Assembly (NCBI GenBank): GCA_019312705.1
Contig: JAFDCW010000280.1
Location: forward strand, 1 to 6,363
From: Deltaproteobacteria bacterium
Lineage (GTDB): Bacteria > Myxococcota > Polyangia > Polyangiales > B10-G4
Length of the DNA stretch: 6,363 bases
Direction: 5' to 3'
Position numbers and translations under genes: made by a program. Under the pieces are notes generated by a model. It saw only the letters and a program-made list of their open reading frames with translations, ran no database searches and was not told the DNA's origin. Positions within the stretch are counted from its first letter, which is position 1. The number at the start of each line of letters is the position of its first letter. Shown piece after piece: positions 1 to 5,938 of the stretch.

Positions 1-686
1 CGACGGTCGCCGTCGTGCCCCTGCACGGCGCGGTGCAGCTGGCCGCCGGGGGCAGCCGGGTCTTCGGCTTCCGCAAGCACATCCGGTGGGACGTCGCCGT
101 GCCTTTCATGGCGGGGCTGCTCCCGGGCTCACTGGTCGGCATCGGGGCAGTCGCCTGGCTTGCGGCGATTTCACCGAGCGTGCTGAAGGCCCTCATCGCC
201 GTCACCATCCTGCTCAGCCTGACGGTGCGCCCGAAGACGCGGCCGACAGCCTACGCCCTGGTCGGCGGCGGCGAGGTTGAAGCGGCGCACGCCGGCACTC
301 GCCACCGCCTGCTCTTCGTGTCCGTCGGCATGCTCGTCGGCGTGCTCGGCATCATCGTTGGCGCCGCCGGTTCAATCGTCACCCAAGCCCTCCTGACCGC
401 CGGCGTAGTCAAGGAAGAGCACATCGCCACCAAGAGCACCATCCAAGCGACGAGCAACCTCATCAAGGTACCGCTCTTCGGCTTTGCCCTGAGCTTCGAC
501 TACGCCGAGTACGCCCTGCCCCTCGCGGTGATGATGGTCGCGGTCGTCGTCGGAACCTTCCTCGGCAAGCGCTTGCTCGGCATGCTCTCGAGTCAGCGCT
601 TCGTCTTCCTCGCCCGGGCCCTGCTCTTCCTGGTGGCGATGCAGATGCTGGTGGCCGAAGCCGCCCGGGCGCTAGACCTGGTCTGA
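1..686 (+). CDS. TauE/SafE-family membrane transporter (sulfite exporter TauE-like), 5' end missing
   Basis: The reading frame is already open at the left edge (codons from base 3), so the true start lies outside the window; 227 residues are visible against roughly 250-270 for the family, so about 25-40 residues are missing. Counting from the GTG at 15, hydrophobic segments lie at about 27-50, 56-71, 98-128, 167-188 and 196-214, as expected for a polytopic inner-membrane protein. Family marks are LHGAVQLA...GSR near the visible N-terminus (3-15) and the second-repeat stretch GAAGSIVTQALL...ATKSTIQATSNLIKVPLFG (117-156), a Gly-rich membrane hairpin followed by the ATK-Q-K pattern of TauE/SafE proteins. 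Members are linked to export of sulfite, sulfoacetate or other small organic anions, but the substrate cannot be told from this sequence. It is the only + strand gene and converges on the lipoprotein gene, leaving 13 bp between stops. Family call is firm; specific function is unknown. Confidence 0.88.
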   Translation, partial: TVAVVPLHGAVQLAAGGSRVFGFRKHIRWDVAVPFMAGLLPGSLVGIGAVAWLAAISPSVLKALIAVTILLSLTVRPKTRPTAYALVGGGEVEAAHAGTRHRLLFVSVGMLVGVLGIIVGAAGSIVTQALLTAGVVKEEHIATKSTIQATSNLIKVPLFGFALSFDYAEYALPLAVMMVAVVVGTFLGKRLLGMLSSQRFVFLARALLFLVAMQMLVAEAARALDLV

Positions 687-699
687 CGGCCCGCCAGGC

Positions 700-1785
700 T
701 CAGGGGGCGCAGGCGTCGGACAGCGACGGCCCGGGCACGGCGCCGCCGAAGTTTGCGCGGAAGCCCTGAAACACGATGGCGGTGCTGATGGCGTCGCATT
801 CGACCCCGGGCCCGCCGGAGCCGGGCTCGGAGCGCACGTCGGCGATCGTATCGAGGAGGTTGGTGAAGATGGTCGTATCGCCGGCGCCCGGGCAGGCGCC
901 GACCGAGGCGGCGGTGGTCAGGAGGTCTCCGATGCCCCAGCGCCCGGCGATCGTGACGTCCTGGAGCTCTTGGCGGTCGCCGCCCAAACGCCCGACGAGG
1001 ATGCCCCCGGTGAGCCGAGCCAGAACCCCGATCTCTTCCCCGGGAAAGATGAAGTCCGTGCGTGCTGGGATACGTGCGACCAGGAAGCCGTTGGCGACGT
1101 AAGCGTTGTTATCGCGAATGGAGGGGCGGTCCACATCCCCACCGATGAAGTTGTCGTCGCGGGCGTAAAAGAAGTCGGTGCCGTCCCAGGCGGGAAAATC
1201 TGCGATCCGACCTGCTACGCGGGGAATGCCGGCGACGTCCAGGACGACGCCGTCGTTGTCCGCCGCGGTCGTGCCGAAGACGGTAACGGCCAGGGTGACG
1301 TCGACCCGCGGGTCGTTGGCTGCGCCGTTGTAGCCGTTGATGCGCACCAACACCGAACCGACCCCCTCCGCCTGCCGCGCGCGGGACGACGCCTCGAGGC
1401 CCTCGACGGCCAGTTTGACGGTCGGGAAGAGCGACTCACCAAATACGTTGTCGCGCCCCTGGTCTCCGTCGGTCGGCGGCGAAGCGCCGGAGGGCGGCAC
1501 GCAGGAGGTCTCCCGGTCGGGCTCGCCGGTCGTCACCCCATCGAGGTCAAAGCCGATGCGACGCCACCGACCGTCGTTCTGGTCGAGCTGCACATCGCGA
1601 AGGGCGAAGGCGATCTCGGCCATGTCGGTCCCGTCGGAAATGTCCGGACGAGCGGGCGGCTGGAAGCCAGTGGCGACGACGCCTCCGTCGTCGGGGATGA
1701 CCAGGGACGGGTCGTAGACGCTGCACGCCGCTGCAAGAACGACGACAACCGAGCATACGAAGAAAAGAACGGGAAATCTGGGCAT
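700..1785 (-). CDS. Predicted secreted lipoprotein of unknown function, Asp-rich motif
   Basis: I do not recognise a named family. With the ATG at 1785 the product is 361 residues. It begins with a short basic start (MPRF), a hydrophobic run (residues 6-20) and LAAAC, placing a candidate lipidated Cys at residue 21. Ala at -3 is a tolerated rather than ideal lipobox, so lipidation is likely but not certain. The mature part has four more Cys (95, 298, 330, 359), enough for two disulfides. The stretch GFDLDGVTTG (78-87) followed by C95 and DGDQGRDN (106-113) is rich in Asp, Gly and Asn and could bind a metal. From about 145 on, the chain alternates hydrophobic and polar residues, suggesting beta structure. 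No transmembrane segment follows the signal. The frame stays open upstream to a GTG at 1857, but that would put about 24 Arg/Pro-rich residues before the signal peptide. No good ribosome binding site precedes the ATG. It lies 89 bp downstream of rdgB and may have its own promoter. Confidence 0.75.
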   Translation of the reverse strand: MPRFPVLFFVCSVVVVLAAACSVYDPSLVIPDDGGVVATGFQPPARPDISDGTDMAEIAFALRDVQLDQNDGRWRRIGFDLDGVTTGEPDRETSCVPPSGASPPTDGDQGRDNVFGESLFPTVKLAVEGLEASSRARQAEGVGSVLVRINGYNGAANDPRVDVTLAVTVFGTTAADNDGVVLDVAGIPRVAGRIADFPAWDGTDFFYARDDNFIGGDVDRPSIRDNNAYVANGFLVARIPARTDFIFPGEEIGVLARLTGGILVGRLGGDRQELQDVTIAGRWGIGDLLTTAASVGACPGAGDTTIFTNLLDTIADVRSEPGSGGPGVECDAISTAIVFQGFRANFGGAVPGPSLSDACAP

Positions 1786-1874
1786 GAGTGGAAGCCGGGG
1801 AATTCTAGCCTCAAACGCTGTTCTCGGCGATGGCCAGGTGCCAAAGCCGAAAAGCACATGAATTGGTCGTTCGG

Positions 1875-2513
1875 TCAGGCGTCTTTTCCGCAGTAGCCGT
1901 GCAAAAAGGGCAAAAGGGCGGTCGCGGCGCGGGCGCGGTGGCTGATCGCGTCTTTTTCGGCTGCGGTCAGCTCGGCCATGGCCTCTTGGCGCCCCTCGGG
2001 TACGAAGAGAGGATCATAACCAAAACCCCCGTCGCCCCTAGGCGCGGCGGCGATCACCCCTTCGACAGCGCCGGCGGAGACGTGTTCGTCGTCTTCGAGG
2101 GGCCCCTTGGGGTCGGCGACGGCGAGCACGCACCGAAAGCGGGCGGTGCGCTCGTTGGCGGGCACGTCGGCGAGGGCGCGGAGGAGCTTGTCGTTGTTGG
2201 CGCCGACCTGGCCCCCCGGATGGTCGGCCCCCTCGTCCCCGGAATAGCGGGCCGAGTACACCCCGGGGGCGCCGCCGAGGGCGTCGACCTCGAGGCCACT
2301 GTCGTCCGCGAGGGTCATGAGCCCCGTCGCCTGGGCTATTTCCCGCGCCTTCTTTCGCGCGTTGTGCTCGAAAGTATCACCGTCCTCATCGACGTCGGGG
2401 ATGCCGCCGACGTCGGCGGGCCCGACGACGTCGAGGCCCGGTACCTCGGCGAAGATACGACGCAACTCCACCAGCTTCTTCGCGTTGCCGCTGGCCACGA
2501 GCAGCTTCTTCAT
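1875..2513 (-). CDS. rdgB: XTP/dITP diphosphatase (non-canonical purine NTP pyrophosphatase, RdgB/HAM1 family)
   Basis: It hydrolyses dITP, XTP and ITP to the monophosphate and pyrophosphate in the cytoplasm, keeping deaminated purines out of DNA and RNA. The product is 212 residues (E. coli RdgB is 197). Family motifs are present in order: ASGNAKK near the N-terminus (7-13, nucleotide-binding SGN and Lys), EDGDTFEHNARKKA (43-56), the signature ADDSGLEVDALGGAPGVYSARYSG (69-92) with the acidic pair D70/D71, GGFGYDPLF (162-170) and SHR (191-193) for base recognition. A Gly/Asn-rich loop at 94-107 is a few residues longer than in E. coli, a normally variable place. The ATG at 2513 is chosen because the SGN motif follows at the usual distance, a GAAGAGG ribosome binding site lies 8 nt upstream, and the ATG overlaps the rph stop (ATGA). 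The frame stays open upstream only as a shadow of rph. Identification is firm. Confidence 0.96.
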   Translation of the reverse strand: MKKLLVASGNAKKLVELRRIFAEVPGLDVVGPADVGGIPDVDEDGDTFEHNARKKAREIAQATGLMTLADDSGLEVDALGGAPGVYSARYSGDEGADHPGGQVGANNDKLLRALADVPANERTARFRCVLAVADPKGPLEDDEHVSAGAVEGVIAAAPRGDGGFGYDPLFVPEGRQEAMAELTAAEKDAISHRARAATALLPFLHGYCGKDA

Positions 2514-3265
2514 GCGAGCAACCTCTTCCAGTCGACCCCAGCACCGGCGAGGACCTTCTTCTGAGCCTCGATCAGGTCGGCGATGCCAGCGAGGGCCAGG
2601 TCGAGCATCTGGTCGAAATGCTCGCGCGGGATCGGCTCGCCTTCGGCCGTCCCCTGGACCTCGACGATGCGCCCGGACGCCGTGGCCACCACGTTGAGGT
2701 CGACGTCGGCGGCCGCGTCCTCGACATAGTTCAGGTCGAGGAGCGGTCGTCCATCGAGGTAGCCGACGCTGACCGCGGCGATGGGCTCGCGGAGAACTCC
2801 GGGATCGACGAGGCCCTTCTTGCGCAGCCCGTCGAGGGCGATCATCAACGCCACGACGCCCCCGGTGATCGCAGCGGTTCGGGTGCCCCCGTCGGCGTCG
2901 AGCACATCGCAGTCGATGTTGATGGTGCGTTCGCCGAGCTTGTCCATGCGCACGGCGGCGCGCAGGGAGCGCCCGATGAGTCGCTGTATCTCGGTCGAAC
3001 GCCCATCGAGGGGGCCCCGGCGGCCGTCTCGATTTCGGCGCTGCGGCGTCGCCCGGGGCAACATCGAGTACTCGGCCGTCGTCCACCCCTTGCCCTTGCC
3101 CCCCATCCACGGGGGCACGCCCTCTTTGACGCTCGCCGCGACGAGGACCGTGGTATCGCCCGAGCGGTAGACCACCGAGCCCTCGGGGAAGCGCTGGAAA
3201 CCCAATTCCATCTTCGTCGGCCGAAGGGTGTCGGCCCCGCGTCCATCGTGGCGCGTCGTGCTCAT
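2510..3265 (-). CDS. rph: Ribonuclease PH (phosphorolytic 3'-5' exoribonuclease, tRNA nucleotidyltransferase)
   Basis: RNase PH uses inorganic phosphate to trim nucleotides from the 3' end of tRNA precursors, releasing nucleoside diphosphates; the family forms hexamers in the cytoplasm. The product is 251 residues (E. coli 238). It starts with the HDGRGADTLRP block (6-16), then PEGSVVYRSGDTTVL (27-41) and KGWTTAEYSMLPRAT (59-73). GRSTEIQRLIGRSLR (88-102) carries R89, matching the phosphate-binding Arg86 of the B. subtilis enzyme. The signature CDVLDADGGTRTAAITG (119-135) has R129 in the GTRT phosphate site. LDLNYVED...D (176-189) supplies the conserved acidic pair D183/D189, and VEVQGTAEG (201-209) follows. 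All key positions look intact, so it should be active, unlike the frameshifted rph of E. coli K-12. The ATG at 3265 is preferred over the longer frame to 3394 because a strong AGAGGAG site lies 8 nt upstream and the extension runs back into the kinase gene. It overlaps rdgB by 4 bases. Confidence 0.97.
   Translation of the reverse strand: MSTTRHDGRGADTLRPTKMELGFQRFPEGSVVYRSGDTTVLVAASVKEGVPPWMGGKGKGWTTAEYSMLPRATPQRRNRDGRRGPLDGRSTEIQRLIGRSLRAAVRMDKLGERTINIDCDVLDADGGTRTAAITGGVVALMIALDGLRKKGLVDPGVLREPIAAVSVGYLDGRPLLDLNYVEDAAADVDLNVVATASGRIVEVQGTAEGEPIPREHFDQMLDLALAGIADLIEAQKKVLAGAGVDWKRLLA
2522..2529 (-). promoter_or_regulatory. Ribosome binding site of rdgB inside the rph 3' end
   Basis: On the - strand the bases read GGAAGAGG, 8 nt before the ATG at 2513. 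The site is embedded in the last codons of rph. Together with the ATGA stop/start overlap it fixes the rdgB start and implies translational coupling with rph. Confidence 0.65.
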
Positions 3266-3272
3266 GAAACTG

Positions 3273-3280
3273 TCTCCTCT
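3273..3280 (-). promoter_or_regulatory. Strong ribosome binding site of rph, overlapping the kinase stop codon
   Basis: The - strand reads AGAGGAGA, with the GGAG core ending 8 nt before the rph ATG at 3265. The first two bases are the AG of the kinase TAG stop (3281-3279), so ribosomes finishing the kinase end on the rph initiation site. This decides the rph start and argues for co-transcription. Confidence 0.8.
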
Positions 3281-5246
3281 ATTCGCTTCGGTGAGCGCCG
3301 AGGGTCTCGGCGGCTGGCTCGTGGGCCGTCCCGACATCCCTCGCCGCAGGAAACACCAGCTCGAAGGTCGTGCCCTCGCCGGGGCCACCCTCACATCGAA
3401 TGGTGCCGCCGTGGGCTACCACAATCTGTCGGGTGAGCGGAAGACCGAGGCCGGTGCCGCGCTCCTTGGTCGTATAGAAGAGGTCGAAGATCCGGCGCCG
3501 CTGGGCCTCGGGGATGCCCTGGCCCTGGTCCTTCACGGTCAAGGTCACTCCGGTGCCGGAGCCTGCGGCTTCGAGTTCCACCCGCCCCCCGTCGGGCATC
3601 GCCTCCCGGGCGTTGCGCAGGAGGTTCAAGAGCGCCTGGCGGATTTGCTGCTCGTCGAGAGCTACCTGAGGCAGGTCCTCGGCGACCCGCACATCGAGGG
3701 ACACCCCGCTGCCCTCCATCTCACGACCGACGAAGGTCGCGACGCTGCGGATGATGGTGCCGAGGTCTTCGGCCTCGAGGTGCGGTTGAGGCAGCCGTGC
3801 GAGACGCAGGTACTCTTCGGTGATGCCCGTGAGACGATCGATCTCCCGGGTGATGGCGCGCATCAGAGCGATGGTCTCGGGCCCCGCCCCCTCCAGCTCT
3901 TCTTCGAGCATCTCGACGTTCAGGCCGATGCTCGAGAGCGGATTGCGCACCTCGTGGGTGACGTGGGCGGCCATCCTGCCGATCGCCGCGAGGCGCTCGG
4001 TGTGAATGAGGCGGGCCTTCGTCGCGAGTTCTTCGGTGACGTCTTCGGCGACGACGAGGACGGTTCCGTCGGCGCCGGCGAAGGGCGTGACGACGGCGTT
4101 GACCACCGCATCTCCATCGAGGTCCGCCGCTCCCGCGGGAACGGCCGCGAGCGTGGCGCGCGGGGCCCCGCCCTCGACCCGCGCGATCGCCTCTTCGAGG
4201 TCCGGCACGTGCTCGAAGAGCCCCGACTCGGCGAGGGGCTCCCCGACAGCGTCCATCGCCACCCCGAGGACCACGGCGGCCGCGGGATTCGCCGTCCGCA
4301 CCCGGCCTTCGGCGTCGATGACCAACACCGCGGCGGAAAGCGCGGTGACGATCTGCTCCTGCATGCGCTGCAAGCGCAGCTCGGCTTCGGCGGCTTCGCG
4401 CAGACGTTGGTCGCGGGCCCCGAGGGCCTCGACCATGCGTTCGAACTCCGTCGCCAGGCGCCCGAGCTCGTCGTCGGTGCGCGGCTCGAGCTTGGCCGAG
4501 AGGTCACCGCGGGCAACCGCGGCGACGCGATCCATGATCTGCGGCAGGGGCGTGAGCATTCGGTGCACGGCGAAAATGACCCCGAGGCCGAGGAGCAGTC
4601 CGAGGCCCGTCAGCGCGCCGAGGAGGACCGCCGCCCGCCGCTCACGCTCCGCCGCTTCGGCGCTCAGGAGCGCGATGCGTTCCTGAACGGTGCCCTGGGC
4701 ATCCCGAAGCAGCGCCTGAACGGTGCGCTCCTGATCACGAATCTGGTCGAGGACCTGGCGAGCGCGCTCCTGATCTTCGTCGTCGAGGGCCTCGAAGAGC
4801 TGGTCGTAGCGGGCGTCGATCTCGCGATAGGCGGCCGCGACGCTCTCGAGAGACCCGCGCGTCGCTCGGAGGGCGGCCCGGTCCTGGGGCCCCGGCTCGA
4901 GTTCGGCCGCGCGGCTCACGCGTTGGAGCCCCCGGCGGATGGTCGTCCGTCGGACCTGTCGGCCGGCTTGCAGGTAGTTGCGGGTCGCCGTCGGGTCGCG
5001 CTCGCTCATCACCTGGTCGAGGACGGTTCCGAAGGCGGCCTGGGTGACCTTTGCCTCGCCGACGGTGAGGGCGAGGGGCAGGTACCCCTCGTGAAGGAGC
5101 TGGAGCGTCTGGGCCGTATCGTCGTGCTGGACCACGCTGGCCGCCGAGACCCCCCCGAAGGACACGACCAGCAGCGCGAAGCCAAGGAAGATCCGGTTCG
5201 GTATCGACAGGCGCTGTATGCGCCGGGGTTTGGCTGGGGCGCCCAC
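3279..5246 (-). CDS. Membrane sensor histidine kinase (periplasmic helical domain, HAMP, PAS, HisKA, HATPase_c)
   Basis: The product is 655 residues from the proposed GTG at 5246. It has a first membrane segment at about 17-39, a periplasmic region at about 40-204 predicted almost wholly helical (helical-bundle type, charged and coiled-coil-like), and a second membrane segment at 205-227. A HAMP linker follows (228-280, containing ARGDLSAKLEPRTDDELGRLATEF), then a PAS-like domain (about 297-407, IVTALSAAVLVIDAEGRVRTANPAA). The dimerisation/phosphoacceptor helix has AAHVTHEVRNPLSSI with phosphorylatable H431. The ATPase domain has its N box around N545 (LRNAREAM), G1 at 573-579 (DQGQGIP), an F box at FDLFYTTK, G2 GTGLGL at 597-602 and G3 GEGTTFELVF at 623-632. 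All catalytic boxes are intact, so it should autophosphorylate; the type resembles NtrB/ZraS-like kinases. There is no receiver domain and no response regulator in the window, so partner and signal are unknown. No ATG fits the N-terminus: GTG 5246 gives a sensible cytoplasmic tail, while TTG 5303 lies inside a hairpin and ATG 5390 would overlap the upstream gene. The start is therefore uncertain. Confidence 0.93.
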   Translation of the reverse strand: MGAPAKPRRIQRLSIPNRIFLGFALLVVSFGGVSAASVVQHDDTAQTLQLLHEGYLPLALTVGEAKVTQAAFGTVLDQVMSERDPTATRNYLQAGRQVRRTTIRRGLQRVSRAAELEPGPQDRAALRATRGSLESVAAAYREIDARYDQLFEALDDEDQERARQVLDQIRDQERTVQALLRDAQGTVQERIALLSAEAAERERRAAVLLGALTGLGLLLGLGVIFAVHRMLTPLPQIMDRVAAVARGDLSAKLEPRTDDELGRLATEFERMVEALGARDQRLREAAEAELRLQRMQEQIVTALSAAVLVIDAEGRVRTANPAAAVVLGVAMDAVGEPLAESGLFEHVPDLEEAIARVEGGAPRATLAAVPAGAADLDGDAVVNAVVTPFAGADGTVLVVAEDVTEELATKARLIHTERLAAIGRMAAHVTHEVRNPLSSIGLNVEMLEEELEGAGPETIALMRAITREIDRLTGITEEYLRLARLPQPHLEAEDLGTIIRSVATFVGREMEGSGVSLDVRVAEDLPQVALDEQQIRQALLNLLRNAREAMPDGGRVELEAAGSGTGVTLTVKDQGQGIPEAQRRRIFDLFYTTKERGTGLGLPLTRQIVVAHGGTIRCEGGPGEGTTFELVFPAARDVGTAHEPAAETLGAHRSE

Positions 5247-5293
5247 GGAACGGCGATCGTAGTCGCGAATGGGCCAGGGGGCGAATCGGGGTC

Positions 5294-5310
5294 TGCCCGG
5301 CAACCGGGCA
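5294..5310 (-). repeat. Perfect 7-bp inverted repeat (hairpin) between the barrel gene and the kinase gene
   Basis: TGCCCGG and CCGGGCA flank a 3-nt loop (TTG on the transcribed strand). The stem starts 4 nt after the stop codon of the barrel gene (5317-5315), and six of its seven pairs are G-C. No T-run follows, so it is not a classic intrinsic terminator. It could be a weak terminator, a 3'-end stabiliser of the barrel mRNA, or chance in GC-rich DNA. Confidence 0.55.
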
Positions 5311-5314
5311 ACGC

Positions 5315-5938
5315 TCAGAACGCGCGGCTGAAGCGAAGGGCCAGCGTGGGGAAGAACCCCCTCGCCGAGTCGAGCTGCTCCTGGACCCATACGGGGTCCG
5401 TCGTTCCATCGAGGTGCGGCGAGTTGCCCTTGAGCCAGACATCGAGAACGCCCCGGAAGCCGACGCCCAGGCTGATGCGGTAGGTTGTGAATACGACGAA
5501 CTGATGCCCGATCTCGGCGAAGAGATGGGTCGAGAGGCTGCCCTGGGCGTAGAGGTCCGCAAAGGTGAAGCCGGCCGCCAGGTAGGGGCGAAAGGTGCCG
5601 AACGCAAATACGTACCGGGCCCCGCCGCTGTAGCGCAGCGAAGGGTTGGCCTCGAGGCCGAAGTGGGCCCAGAGCTCGAGGCCGCCGACGCGGGGAACCA
5701 GAAGGCCGAGGCCGACGGCGAGGTTGCCCTCGGTAGGGATGCCGGTCGCGAGCTCGATGATCAAGAAGCGCGTGCGTTGATCGACGGCGCTCTCAAAGGT
5801 CTCCCCTTGGGAGTAGATCGTCCGGCCCGATGGTGTGCGCAGCCCCGTCTCCTTCGCGGCGGCCGGCGTCGTCGAAAGAGTGACTAGGGCCAAGGAAAGG
5901 ACGGCGGCCAGTACGACGAAGACGTGAGCGCTCCGCAT
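5315..5938 (-). CDS. Small secreted protein, probable outer-membrane beta-barrel
   Basis: I cannot assign a named family. The product is 207 residues. Residues 1-28 form a typical Sec signal peptide: Arg at 2, a hydrophobic core VFVVLAAVLSLALVTL, and a TTPAAA cleavage site before KE at 29-30. The mature chain has many short alternating hydrophobic/polar stretches with glycines and aromatics, such as RFLIIELATGI, LAVGLGLLVPRV, LELWAHFGLEAN, GARYVFAFGTFRPYLAAGFTFADLY and RISLGVGFRGVLDVWL. It ends in LALRFSRAF with a C-terminal Phe, the usual last-strand signal of outer-membrane barrels. About 8 strands would fit its length. No Cys follows the signal, so it is not a lipoprotein. The ATG at 5938 has a GAGGGAG site 5 nt upstream and overlaps the stop of the preceding gene by one base (TGATG); a longer open frame upstream is a shadow of that gene. 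Porin, structural protein and adhesin are all possible. Confidence 0.8.
   Translation of the reverse strand: MRSAHVFVVLAAVLSLALVTLSTTPAAAKETGLRTPSGRTIYSQGETFESAVDQRTRFLIIELATGIPTEGNLAVGLGLLVPRVGGLELWAHFGLEANPSLRYSGGARYVFAFGTFRPYLAAGFTFADLYAQGSLSTHLFAEIGHQFVVFTTYRISLGVGFRGVLDVWLKGNSPHLDGTTDPVWVQEQLDSARGFFPTLALRFSRAF

Noticed and set aside
677..698. CCTGG...CCAGG inverted repeat at the convergent gene junction as a bidirectional terminator
   Set aside because: The stem is only 5 bp with a 12-nt loop and no T-run on either strand, which is too weak to call in GC-rich DNA.
1847..1874. CCGAA...TTCGG stem just after the rdgB stop as a terminator
   Set aside because: The stem is only 5 bp with an 18-nt loop and no T-run directly after it.
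970..1896. A 308-codon open frame on the + strand opposite the lipoprotein gene
   Set aside because: The - strand product has a coherent signal peptide and lipobox, while the + frame is a featureless Gly/Val/Asp-rich translation that also overlaps the end of rdgB.
1830..2564. A 244-codon open frame on the + strand opposite rdgB
   Set aside because: It is a shadow of a clear rdgB gene and extends past both rdgB ends into neighbouring genes without any motif.
3266..3394. N-terminal extension of RNase PH by 43 residues
   Set aside because: The extension is Arg/Pro-rich shadow sequence of the kinase 3' end, while the strong ribosome binding site and family alignment favour the ATG at 3265.
1538..5414. 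The 10-mer ccatcgaggt recurs at 1538, 2751, 4114 and 5405, suggesting a dispersed repeat or binding site
   Set aside because: Each copy falls inside a - strand gene and encodes Leu-Asp-Gly in frame. Shared codon preference explains it.
3228..5483. A 751-codon open frame on the + strand opposite the kinase gene
   Set aside because: It is antisense to a kinase with every catalytic motif intact. Long antisense frames are expected in GC-rich genes, and its translation shows no recognisable domain and runs through parts of three real genes.
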